Part shown: piece by piece, positions 37,901-49,227 of the stretch
Layout: each line of letters opens with the position of its first letter
Position numbering within the stretch: the stretch's first letter is position 1
NCBI GenBank assembly: GCA_027604505.1
Contig: JADIIX010000055.1
Span: forward strand, 1-64,000
DNA length: 64,000 nucleotides
Reading direction: 5' to 3'
DNA from: Gonapodya sp. JEL0774
Taxonomy: Eukaryota; Monoblepharomycota; Monoblepharidomycetes; Monoblepharidales; Gonapodyaceae
Made by a program: the position numbers and the translations under genes
The notes under the pieces: generated by a model
Told to the model about the DNA's origin: nothing
The model's database searches: none
What the model saw: the letters and a program-made list of their open reading frames with translations, nothing else

Positions 37901-40771
37901 CGATCCTTGCCAAGCTCTCCAATGCCGTCTCTAGCCCCCTGAACACCGTAGACACGTCTCTCTCCGCCAGCGGCGATGACGTTCGGTGAACAATCTCATC
38001 GTTAGTGTAGTCACCCCGCTCAGCTCCGGTTTCCGTGCGCGTGTTCTCTGTCGAAAAAGGCTTTACCGGTGACTCCGGGAAAGGGAGCGTAGGGTCATCC
38101 GTGGGGAGGAGAAAAAGGCCGGATGCATCTGGGCGATGTGGGGTTTCAGAACGAAGTTCCACTCATGCCAGGTAGCAGCGCAACTCACCTGCCTCATCCC
38201 AATTCACTTCCGGACCTATCCCTTCCACCGATGCCTCTTCAAACCCGCTCCTTATGTGTCTGCTGCTATCACTCCCAATGACATCAACGGCACTGTCTCT
38301 CTTTGGTGGGTCGCTCTTCCCTTCTTTCACTTCCTCTGAAACCCCCTGGGCATCGCCTTCCCCTTCATCCACCACCAGCACTCCCCCTTCATCATCGTTT
38401 CCTTCCCATACACCTCGATTCGGGTTGAAACGCATGTTAGGGTGCCGGGTAGATACGAGATGCTGCATGGCGGCGGCGGAGGCTAGAAGTTCGGCGGATG
38501 CAAGTTGTGCATGGTTCAAACACAAGAGAGTCAGGGCCTCTATGCAAACGCACCTCTTCCTCCGATCGCACTCAAGTCGGTTATAACTCCCATCCGCCGT
38601 CGCCCTTGCGGGCCCGGTTGCAATTGAGAAAGAGGATGGCTTGAGACCTGTACCTGAACAGGCTTACTCCGGTGCTCCAACCTTTTCACCCTTTGAGCGT
38701 CCCCATCCTGCTTCGCGAGGGCAGGTACAACGACGGCGCAATCTTCCTCTCCCATGGTGCTTCCACCTCTTCCGGGAGACACCACATCCTCCAAAAAGTC
38801 AATGTCAGGCGGGTACTCTGTACAACTCGAGGCTGTGCGTTCCACCATAGGGCGGTGGAGGGATGGCCCATGTCCGTGAGATTGCGGAGCTCGTGGTGAG
38901 GCTGGGGTCGACATATCATTCAAGGGCACTATATCATTACCACTCCAGGTTCCCGGAGATGATTTCGCCCACTCAGACCACCCCTGTGGTCCTGGAGACC
39001 TCATGACAGGTGGTGGAGGACGGGAGTGTTCGTGCCAGTCCACTTGGTGGTTTGTCGCGTGTTGTAGCGGACCCGACGCTATAGAAGATACACTAGAAAG
39101 TTCAACACGAGAGGACGAGCGGGTGTGTGGGTGTGAGTGTGATGAGACGTTTGAATCGTGGGCCCGGGGAGTGACGTCCATCGAGGTGGACCGATTCCGA
39201 GATCGGTCGGCAGCGTACGATGCCGACACTTCCGTCCCACGCTCACCATAGAGATCAGTCGCGTACAAGGAAGACACCCCCTCATTCTCGGCGGCGGTCC
39301 GTGCTCCTCCTGTCCTCTTTCCCTCAGTCGGACGAGGACCATTAGACTCATCCTCCGGGACAAAGTCGTCCAAAAATGAGAATCCAGCAATGTAAGATCC
39401 ACCCAGGTTGCCCTCAACATCCTGAGCGTCGCCGCCCGTCTCATTCCCTGTGAGGGTGCTGAGATGGGCCGATTCACGAGGATCGCCAGGGTACGAGTTG
39501 CCCGCCTGGGAAGCATCTAAATCGACAGTATTGTGGCCATACTGAGCATTCTGATCATCGGTGCCATCGGCGCCCTCGATGGCGAACGAAGATCCACCAG
39601 CGAAGGAGGCAAAGTCATTTTGCGGCATGTTGGAACTCCCCCCATGGCCGGCAGAGCTGAAACCCCGCCTATCACCATAGTACTCGCCCATTCTCTCTTC
39701 CTCTTGGAAACCCTCTGTCTCATAGTCCACACCCACGTCCATGTCGGCACCGTCAATTATTGGCCCAACATCAACGTCCCTCAGTTCCTGGGCATAATCC
39801 CCTACTGACACGTTGGCCGACATGTCCGCAAACTCAGCACTGCGCACCGTAGAGGCAGCAGTTGCACGCATGGAGGAGCCATTTGATTGTATGCCCGATC
39901 CGGAGCGTGAGGTAGCAGCAGCGGAGTCTGTGTGCCACGGATGTGGTCCCGGTCGTGGTCGTTGTGAAATATCAGTACGCGAAGTGGACGATTTGTAGGA
40001 GGTGTAGGCTGATGAGAGGTTGGGTGACTGCGAGCGGAGGTTGGAGCTTGAGTGAGAAGTGGTCGTAGGGGCATCAGAAGTGTGCTCCAATTGGACTGCA
40101 GTTGCAGAGGACGAAGCGGCGGACGGTGGGTAGTTAAGTGACCGAGGAGTGTGCGAGTGACTAACATCCCTGTGGTTCGAAGTTGTTGGGGAAGCGACGG
40201 TAGTGGATGAGTCTGACAGAGGTGCGGAAGGGTGTGTAGCACTCGGGATGGGTGACACGACGGTGCGAGAAATTGAAGGGAAGGAACGTGACGGGGGGAG
40301 TGGAGAAGTAAAAAACTGGTGTACGCGGTCATGAGAGGGATGCGAGGCTGCGGAAATGTTGGGGCAGTGAGAAGAACTTTGGTCAGAGGGTCCTTGTGGA
40401 GGGACAAAGAGTTGCTCCAGGGGTAAGGGACTGAAGATGTCGGCGAGCCGTGTGCCCTTCCACGGTGGCTGCGCCGGTGTGCGTGCGGAGCGGGTCGAGT
40501 TGATTCGACGCATGGAAGAAGGGGGTGAGGAGAGTCGAACAGACCCCAAGTCCACGACGGACCTTGTGTCGTCTGCATCATCGCCATGTACGTGTGACTG
40601 TGAAGGATCATCGGGCACACCAAATGCGTCTGGCTGAGGTTCCCAGTCCGTGTCCAGGTCGTGGAAGGGCGAGTCAAATCCGAGCATCATAGAATCCAAA
40701 AGTCCTCCACTGCCGTGAACACCGGCATCACCACGCCCCACTGCGAGTATCTCTGATGAGGCCTGCATCAT
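34982..40771 (-). CDS. NUD1/cdc11: Nud1/Cdc11-like LRR scaffold of the mitotic-exit/septation network
   Basis: A 1778-residue protein in nine exons. The Nud1 (S. cerevisiae), Cdc11 (S. pombe) and centriolin group anchors mitotic-exit/septation kinases at the spindle pole body. The long disordered N-terminus carries WKGTRLADIFSPLPLEQLF (residues ~100-125). A NMRFNPNRGVWEG motif at ~770 matches the MxFDPxxxxW element of Nud1/Cdc11/Bfa1. Leucine-rich repeats run ~1085-1490: GWLDLSGRGLETV, LQWVDVSGNELSDLE, LRTLIADRNHLHDIS, LEVLDLAENQLEEI, LRVLRLDGNRLKEL and LLTLNLAHNKIVGL. The LRR cap reads YRSTIIAGTGYTLSILDGVP. A charged helix (RVAKLRERAEKRVAKREE) and a Ser/Arg-rich tail end the protein. All phases close over eight introns, most of which fall in the LRRs. 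It is divergent from AP-1 sigma. Confidence 0.82.
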
Positions 40772-41497
40772 TTGAGATAGCTCCAAGCTGAACGCGGTAG
40801 TAACTTCAAAGAAATAGTGTTGGACCTTAGAGTCCGCCGGCGGGCGGCAAATGGAGCAAAGACGGTAGACCTGGAGAACTCTGATCCGGGCTCGGGAGCG
40901 GTGAATCTTTAAGCAGTGCTGAGTTCTTTTCGCTCTCCGATGCAATCAAATCGCGATTCGCTCGGGAAGCTTGCGGTATGTGTGTTGGCGGGTGTCTCGG
41001 GATTGACGAACTGCGGTCCAAATACGAATTCGGTGCACAGATCACACTCATCTGATATACAGGATCACCTTGGCCTTTGCATACGCCTGGTCAGCATGTG
41101 TAAGATAATTGCTCAACCTCTATGTACAGGCAGCATTGGTCCAGTGAGATTCAGTGGGTGAGCCTACAGTGGAGAGAGTTGTTGAGGTGGTGAAAATACT
41201 TGTACAAAATGGCGTGACACATATCGATGCAGTGCACAGACCCCATCGTCCAAGAACACACGCCCGCATAACCAGCCCTTCTCCTCTGAATCTCCACCCT
41301 CAAGCTCTGATAACTGGTCACCTTTTAGAAGACAGATTGCGACTTGCGCCCTTGTCTGCTATTCTGGCCGCGTGTTTGCCTTCCGCCCCGCTCATCCGGT
41401 TCCACACGTCGAACGAAAGGGCTGTTCAAAGCCAAAACCACTCTCCCGAGTTACAGCCTCGATTCTTACACTGGATATTTGACGCGATTCCATCATC
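40772..41497. other. intergenic between divergent Nud1-like and AP-1 sigma genes
   Basis: About 730 bp containing both promoters. Short open frames exist on both strands, but none carries a family motif. No repeat or clear regulatory element was seen. Confidence 0.5.
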
Positions 41498-42731
41498 ATG
41501 ATCAACTGGTTCATCTGCTTCTCTCGACACGGAAAGATCCGGCTCAAACGTTGGTTAGTTCAGAGCTTATATCCCACTCCCACTCTGTTCTTTCAACTCC
41601 ACGACTGAATCTCTTATTGTTTAAATTCAACTTCGTGCTCTTCAGGTTCGTTACCTCAAGCCAGACTCAGGTGGCCAAGCAATGCAATGAAGCTGTGACG
41701 CTGGTCTTGGCAAGGAAGCCGTCCATGTGTAACATTCTAGAGCTACGGGAGAAGAAACTGATATACAGGAGGTGAGTTTGTCTTGGAGTATAGGATAGCG
41801 TCTTTTTGTAAAGGAAGGTTTCGACAAGGATTCTGGATGGGAAGGTTGAGCAGTACAAAATCTTGGAAAAAGAATGAAAGAACGATGTCACAATATTAAT
41901 CTCTTCAAAATAAAATATGCAGCAACGGGATACGCCGCAGCTGAAGGAAACCCATTTTCGCTTTCGCCACGTACTCATGAATGCAACATCATCTTCCTCA
42001 CCCATTTCTTCTAACGAAGATACGCCTCCCTCTTTTTCATGTGCTGTGTCGACTTTGAAGATAATGAACTCAGTGAGTTTTTTCACCTACCGAGTTTGTG
42101 GTCCACCCTCCTCTTCCGCTTTTGTGGTCGGGACCTGGTATTGTTCACGTCGTGTTGGAAGCGGTTCACGATAGTTCTTGAACGTTACAAAGGAACACAA
42201 TATTGTCGCCATACAGAATATGATGGCAAGCATAGTATCCAAAACGGAGTGCGACAAGAATAGGGATTGGAGCTCATCATACCCGCAACAGATCAGTACT
42301 ATGAGTGGTGGGGTGCACCATCATTCCCGTAGTCCCTAACATTCAGCTCTACAGCATTTATGAGTATCTTCTAATACTCTGCTTTATGTACCATTTGTCC
42401 TTTCCACCCTCTCGCACACACCCACCCTACACAGTCACTCTCGAAATCATCCACCGTTACGTTCAAGTCCTGGACGAGCACTTTGGAAATGTGTGCGAGC
42501 TGGATATCGTGTACGGAATGCAAGAAGCATTCGTGAGTATGGTTGTGATAAGTCCGCTTTGTGGATTTTGTGGGCCACGATGTATGCTTCATATCTCATT
42601 GAAAACTACCCGTGTCCATTGAACAGGTTATTCTCGATGAAATCATGATGAATGGGGAACTCGTTGAATCATCCAAAAAGGCCGTCGTCGGTGCGGTGAA
42701 GAAGATGAATGCGCATGAGCAGCACGAGTGA
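41498..42731 (+). CDS. APS1: AP-1 clathrin adaptor sigma subunit
   Basis: The small (sigma) subunit of the AP-1 adaptor complex, which sorts cargo between trans-Golgi and endosomes and recognises dileucine signals with gamma. Five exons give 145 residues, close to the usual ~155. Blocks: [40 protein letters not shown] and [20 protein letters not shown]. Next comes [21 protein letters not shown], with the L-E-x-I-H-R-Y-V of AP-1 rather than AP-2/3, then [20 protein letters not shown]. It ends [17 protein letters not shown] and [10 protein letters not shown]. Introns are 92, 248, 362 and 94 nt; phases close throughout. Loss of the family's last ~10 residues may mean the final GAGTGA is a donor rather than the stop, with one more exon downstream. 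Confidence 0.93.
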
Positions 42732-43174
42732 GTGCGCACAATCAGATCCTTGGTGCTTGAGAGTTGATACTCATTCGGAACGGTTGTCCTTCTTCTCCCG
42801 GTATACCCATCCCTGTCCCGCAAAATATTTGACGAAATTTGTCCTCTTTCTACGACGACCCCGCGCCTTCTTTGCACCTACCGCCAACCCCCAGAGCGCA
42901 CGTAGGCGATGAGGCGCTTACTGCGCCGAAATTGGCTGTGAGGGGTTAGTGGAATCCCTAACGTCTTACGGCTCTTGGGATGACCGTGAACATGGTGAAC
43001 GGGTTCATATATTGCTTCTCCGGGGTCGTTCCCTTGAAGAATGTAGTAATCGGGTTAATGAAAGGTTTTTATAGAAATGTTATTTGTATGATGGAAGCTG
43101 CCCTGTCTGTGGAGGGTGGTGTGCCGTTGTCACACGGAATATCCGATCCCACTCCATCACGTCGTACATCGACG
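42732..43174. other. intergenic or 5' region of the RPAP2 gene
   Basis: About 440 bp between two plus-strand genes. From 42980 a frame is open through to the RPAP2 exon 1, with ATGs at 42980, 43088, 43091 and 43175. The true start could therefore lie earlier, but the upstream part is hydrophobic and not family-like. Confidence 0.45.
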
Positions 43175-45887
43175 ATGTCTGCCCTTATCCTTGGCGACTC
43201 GCAGCTTAATCCTCCACTTGCCGACTTCGCTTCGTTTGCTATCCCCTTGGGCCGGTCGCTGTCCGTTTCACCTCCACTTGACCCCTCCTCACCCACACCA
43301 AATCAACCAAATCCAACACAACAAGTCCAGAAATCGATGTCAAAATCTCTAATATCAAATACAAAGAAAACACGCTCATCCGTCCCGTCCCGTGCCCTGC
43401 CCTCGTCTCCACTCGCTCCTTCGCCTGCGATTGATGGCATCTCAATGACCAAGCGCATGGAGTCCGAAAAGCACGTGGAGAAACTTCAAGAAAGAATGTT
43501 TTACAATGCAGTGTCCTTGGAGGAATTGGAAGCGGCGGTGGGTGTTGGTCGTTGTGTGCGAAGTGATCTTCGCATTTTCGAACGTTGTTGGAGGTGGCGA
43601 TTAGAATGCGGGTGGAAGGAGCGGATGTGACTGAGTGCAAAAGAACAAGTTTTCTTTCAGAATTCTAAGAGGTTCTTAAGGGTCGACGTGGTGGCTACTA
43701 CGAATCAAACGATGTGTGGATCGTCGAAGTCCCTAATTCTCGAACTTTCCGAATGAACTGACCGTGAATTTGGATATTCGCTGGCTCTCACAACTTCCTA
43801 CACACTGGTCCTGGCGCACGCAAAATAATAATTGTTAAGGCTCTGATATTCACTCCTGGCAACTACAACGATGTCATGGAGGAGCGGGAGCATGAGCACT
43901 TGTGTGGATATCCCTTGTGTGGCAAGCCTCCAAGAGTGAGTAGTTGGCATTCATTGGAAAGGCGATCACCAATGAGAGGTGACGAAATTTGGGGGGAATT
44001 TGAAAGCCTTCGGATAGGGAGATTGTTGTTCAGAATCCGGAAGGCCACAGTATCTGCGTTACTATCGACCACCGACAAAGTTACTTATACACATCACTGT
44101 CATAGACAAACCTTCCTCCCCATACTATCGTCTCTTCCCGCTTCGTCTCCACCTCTACCATGCGTCTATTTTGCTCAACTACTTGCATGGCCGCTTCAAG
44201 GTACCTGGCGGAGCAACTCGAAGAGGAGCCTGCATGGGCGAGAGCCGCAAGAGGGCAGAAGAAAGTTGATGTAGTCCCTCTTGGTGTGGATGTGAAGTGA
44301 GTGTCGGAGGAGCATTGAAGACGGATTTGCGAATGAATCCTCAGCAGTCCGTCGCTGCAGGGCGTACCTCTCTTCCAAGCAAATATCCGATCCCGTGCGC
44401 GCCTATGTAACCTCTCTCATCGCCTCCACGCCCCACATCACTCCTTCAACGTCGGTACCTCAACCGCCCCTACGCATCGTCGACCGACCCACGCCTATCG
44501 TCGTAACAGCAGTGAGGGCTGAGGGGGATCACACAATGTTGGAGGGACATGTACCAGCGTCGAAGGGTCAAAGGAAAATTCTAGCTAAATTGAGAGAGGG
44601 TCCAGACTCGGACGATGAGGATATTGAGCAGCACACTGGCGGGAACAGAGCGTCAACAATCGTGGGATCTCAAGCGCCGACCTCTCCCACAGGAAACACC
44701 ACTCATCAGGAGTCATCGCTTGGAAAACGTGTCCGCTTCCGCGGTACGGGGCCGGTTGTGGCTTCGTCCACTGCCGACGTTGACGATGATAACATGAGTG
44801 TGGATGGCAGCGACGAAGAGGAAGGTGACGATGATGACTGGGAGAAACGGTTATTTTCCGGATCAGACGCGATTCTCTTCCACGGGTTGGGTATGAGTAG
44901 AACGGGGGAACAGATGGACCTCGACAGCGGACCGTCGGCGCTCGAAGTCAGGGCAGGCGGGTCGCCCGCAAGTGCCAGCAATGACTTTGTTACAAGAGCC
45001 AGTCTAGCATCGAAAAAACGACTCCCCCAAAAGAAAAGTGGCAAATTGAAACCATCCCCATCCGCCACCACAGTAGCGCTTTGTGCGACGTCTTCCTCTT
45101 CTGCAGCCCCTCAGTCCGTCTTCTACAGTACTTCCGTCCTTGAACACTCCGAGCTCCCCTCCCCTGCTCCATACCGAACACTTTCCATCTCTTCTGCCAC
45201 TCCATCACCTCCACTCTCCCCCGACACCTCGAAGCGTCCTCCTAGGAGTGGCAAACCTCATCTCAGCACATTTAGCCAAACGTACTTGCTGCTGTCCCGC
45301 TCAGCTACACCCGCCACTCGGCGGGTGCTCAGAGGGGGCCCAAAAGTCGTCCTTGGCGCTGAAAGAGAGAGAGAGCTGGAGAGCGAAGCGTATGGTGTGT
45401 GGGGAGGAGAAGAGGAGGAACGAGAAAGGCGAGAGCTGTTGGGAGATAGAGTGGCAGGATGGTAAGTTTCGTCGTTGGGAATCGAATTGTTGGTGCCTTT
45501 CTGACGATTTGTGCGGATTCGTTTAGTATCTTCCATCTTCAATCCCGCTTCCCCTTCACAGCGCCTGCGTTGCCACTCGCCTTGGATCTTTGCGCAACTT
45601 TCACCCTCTCCGCTGAGGCGGCAGGCTCTGGGGAGCGAATTGTTATGGCCCTGGCAGCCGTATTATTGAGGAGGTACGTTGAGAGGTGGAGTAGTGTATG
45701 ACGAACTGAGAACAGGAACGCTGACGATGTTGTTCGTGCAATTGAAACACCATGGACCATCAGCCTGTCAAAGACGATTCTACCAGGGCTTGCAACAGAG
45801 CTGTCGGGGCGGTGGGAGAAACTTGCACTCGAGGTTGACTTGCTTGATGCATTTCAACTTGACGCGCTGACTGAGGCGTTGGAATGA
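43175..45887 (+). CDS. RPAP2/RTR1: RPAP2/Rtr1-type RNA polymerase II CTD phosphatase
   Basis: The RPAP2/Rtr1 family removes phosphate from Ser5 of the RNA polymerase II C-terminal domain and helps import the polymerase into the nucleus. Six exons give 689 residues from the ATG at 43175; earlier ATGs are possible. The zinc-binding module is split: SLEELEAAALIFTPGNYND, VMEEREHEHLCGYPLCGKPP (Cys 143 and 148), and across the next intron RLFCSTTCMAASRYLAEQL (Cys 176 and 180). After this the protein is Ser/Pro- and acid-rich, with a patch of DDDNMSVDGSDEEEGDDDDW near 340. It ends with two exons giving a helical region (LSAEAAGSGERIVMALAAVL, WEKLALEVDLLDAFQLDAL), as in fungal Rtr1 relatives. Alternative acceptors for exon 3 would alter the loop before FCSTTC. 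Confidence 0.88.
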
Positions 45888-46092
45888 TTGTGTATGTCAG
45901 GAAAAGAGAGTGGGATTGTAAATAATTGTAGAAGATTTGAAAATGTATTATTTTACACATTAATGTTGTTGCGAAGTTCTTGTACAGTACACGAGCGTAC
46001 ACCAGACGAGATGCATTGTGGAGTGTCACAAAAAACACGAAACCAACGGCAATTAGTTTTACTTTGGCTCATCGGACTGAGATATAATCTCT

Positions 46093-49010
46093 TTAGCTCG
46101 AAAATGTACCTTGGAGGTACGCAATGAAGTCGTAACCTCCGGGGATCCCCGATTTTGGGGGAAGAACTTGAAGGAGTGCTTGAATAGTTTCAACCGGCAT
46201 GCCACTGTGTTGCATGTCTTGTTCGGTAATGTAATCCTGATGTGTCGCGGTATGTCAAACGCAAGTGGTTGCCCAAAGTGCTTCGAGATCTCACCTTCTC
46301 ACCCGCCACAGCCTTGAACGACGCCCTGAGCTGGTCGGGAGATGTTCTGTCCTCCTCCACAGACCTTACGTAAGTCACGAAAGGCTCAAAACCAATCTCG
46401 TCCTGTCCTGACGCCATCTGGCTGAAGACTGGCCCAACCTCGCTCTCATCAACACCAACACCAAGTGCCTGAAGCGAGGCTTTGAACTCCACCATATTCA
46501 GAGTGTTAGAGTTGTCTTTGTCAAAGTGCCGGAATGTCTCGCCGTACTCTTCGAGTTTCTCGGGTGGTATGTCAGTTCGCTGCCGGGCAACCATCTGGTT
46601 CGAGATGAACGCCCCCTTCTTCTGGACTGCCTGCTCGACAAGACCAAAATCAAAGCGAAGATCGTCCACAGTGTATATCCTGAGGCAAAGAGAAGTAAAA
46701 GAGAAGTATCAAAATTCTGTTGAAGGATCTTCCTCGCGAATAACATGTGATGCTCCTCACGTGTGCTCGTTGTCTTCAATGCCAGCCTCCTCGCTTTCGT
46801 GCCAAGCAGACTCGAGTGGCTGTAGGTGCCACACAACAGGGCTTAGTGCAAAGCGTATAAATCGATTGGAAACAGTAAATACCAACCGCGAATGTGGCAG
46901 ACAGATTCGAAAGTTCGTTGCGCAATTGATGGGTTATTTCCAACTGACTCTCCAGTTCGAGGTTCGTGTTGATTCCTGCCAATTTCTGAGAAATACCATT
47001 AAGAGTTGCCTGGAATCCGTTTGCAGTGTGGGCAAAACGGGTGCGGATCTCCTCCTTGATGCTGCCAAACCGGAGAAATGAAATTGAAAATGTGCCTGTC
47101 CCGTGATTTACCAACACCACTCACGAGCTGATAAATTTCGTGATGTTTCTCTTCCTTTGCGCTTCGTTGGAAACAAGTGCGTTCCATGCGTCATCAAGGT
47201 CCGCGAGGGAGAGACCAGCTGGTGGAACATATGAGTTCATGTTGTACGTCTTGAGTCTGGCGGTGAAATACTTCAGAGCCCATCAAAGCTAGACCAATGT
47301 GCTTTTACATACTTCGTCTGAATGTTTCCAAATAAGGTGTCCAGATCTCTCTTTTCTGCTACCCACTGCCTCTTAGTAGTAACCTTGTAGTTCTCAAATT
47401 CGACCAGCGCAGCCTTCGCGTCCCTATAGCCTACAAAGGAGCTAGTCCAGCTCCCTTGTACTTCAGATATGCCGGTCAAAAGGGCTCGCGCTCGACGCTC
47501 ATATTCGTTGGTCATCGCCCACGCTTGACCGGCAACTTCACCGAGCTTCCCGATACGGCGAGCCGCTGTTTCGACTTTGTCTGCAAGAAGAGCGCTTATA
47601 TCATTACCGGGTAACGTTTGATCAACATGAAATGAAGAAACAAACCAAGGGAGGAGAACGCGTGATAATACTGTGCAACGTATGTCATGATTGATCGCTC
47701 ATCCGGCTGCGTGGAAATACGTCGGATGAACAGAAGCACATCTCAACAAACACATTCTTCTTCACACCTTAGGAACGTCAGTGACGTCTTCAACGTCAAG
47801 GAGCCTCTGGAATAAAGAGAGTAACTCGACTTTAATGTGAATGTCGTCATATCTGGAGTCAATTCTCCACGTACAGGAATTCCCAAGTGCTTCTGCGCCA
47901 CATTGAAGGCAAGTTCCATATTATCATGCTTCTTGCTTTTGTCCAATGAGCTGAACTCAAGCAAGTCCGGGCGATGCTTGTGAATGAGAGCGCAGAACGC
48001 CAATCCATCCATCCATGAAAACGTGAACTCCCGAATATCCACTGCAGGCTTGTAGCCGGCGGTCTACAGTGCACAATTAAGTGATGAAAATCGTCAATCG
48101 AACAGTTGCCATAAGGCTTTCGAACGGACCTTGCGCTGGCACCAGAGAAGGAGACCTTCCTTAGCGGTCAAACCCTCAGCGCTAATATCGGCAATTGTGA
48201 ACCGGAGGATGATGGACCAAATAAGACCCAAGATGAGCTTTTGGTTTCCGTCAACAATGTCTTCAGCACCAATGTTGGTGAGGCCTATCAAATCCGGTAT
48301 GAGACAAGGAACCTTGTGTAGAAAGAAGTGTCAACGATGTACTCACCAACACCGCGGTGCTTAATAAATGCGAGTGCTTTGTTCATATTTTCGACTTTCT
48401 GAATCCGCATCTTGGGGTTCTTATTGTACTTGCCAAGATTCTCGTCGCCAATGATTTCTGTTTACAAGACAGCACAGACGCGTTCATCACGTTCATCAGC
48501 ATGTGGGCTGAAGCACATCTCAGCTTCATTTGGTTTCCGGTTGTCTGACTGACCGAGGAGCTGGATGAGCTTCTCTCCCGAAGATAGCTCCGTGTAAAGG
48601 TCTAAGATGGGCTCGATGTGTCTGACGGAGAGCTTGTTGTTCACCCAGTTAGTGAAAGTCTTCTTCTGAATGGTCTATTGGCATACAGATTATTCGAAAT
48701 ATGTCAATGCGTTTGGATGTGAATGGAGCGAATGATGGGGTTGATTCAACGAACCTCCCATGTTCTATCCTTAAGGGGAGGCGGTTGAGGAGGAGCCTGG
48801 ACGAGAGAAGCAGTTACATTGATAAGTAGTCAATCAACAAGAGCATGTGTCCCATGAGGGAAGTGTGCGGTGGTTCAAGAATATACGCCGAAGTTCAAAT
48901 TAGATGAAACGTACCTCCCGCGACGCGGTTGACCCAATCTGCCCATCAATGGACAGGTCACCTTTGCTGCCAGGGTTCGACGTACGCGGCTGCGCTATTC
49001 GGGATGCCAT
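46093..49010 (-). CDS. ACTN/ain1: alpha-actinin, short fungal type
   Basis: An actin filament crosslinker of contractile rings and the cortex. Fourteen exons give 658 residues, near the fungal form (S. pombe Ain1 621) and shorter than animal forms with four spectrin repeats. Two calponin-homology domains: [20 protein letters not shown] to [20 protein letters not shown], then [39 protein letters not shown] and [15 protein letters not shown] spectrin-like rod follows ([39 protein letters not shown]). The C-terminal EF-hands start [20 protein letters not shown], an intact loop ([12 protein letters not shown]); the second ([13 protein letters not shown]) is degenerate. The end is [13 protein letters not shown]. 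The start at 49010 begins a 32-codon exon with no family match, as is usual at this end. Confidence 0.93.
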
Positions 49011-49227
49011 TCGATTTGGAGAAACTGATTTCGAAAACAGGATTAGTGGGGACAATCGCAGATGGGTTGGACATGAGGCCACAGGAACTCAAATCAATGT
49101 GCATTTCACAAAAGACTATTCTGTCAAGCAAAACGTAGTACTTCTAACAATACTCCCACCACGTGGTTTGTTCATTCTGATTTAAGCCATATGTCAACTC
49201 AGCGCATTATGCTGTGCATACATAGTA

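Noticed and set aside
39802-40677. 291-codon minus-strand open frame
   Set aside because: Same strand but another frame inside Nud1-like exon 1; Pro/Leu/Thr-rich and without homology, whereas the main frame carries the family motif.
41154-41501. 115-codon plus-strand open frame before AP-1 sigma
   Set aside because: Not in frame with the sigma start, no family match, no splice join needed: the sigma protein already begins with its normal N-terminus at 41498.
46210-47188. Alternative continuous frames through alpha-actinin introns
   Set aside because: Frames such as the one at 46999-47187 read through an intron; the spliced model gives the conserved rod sequence and closes in phase.
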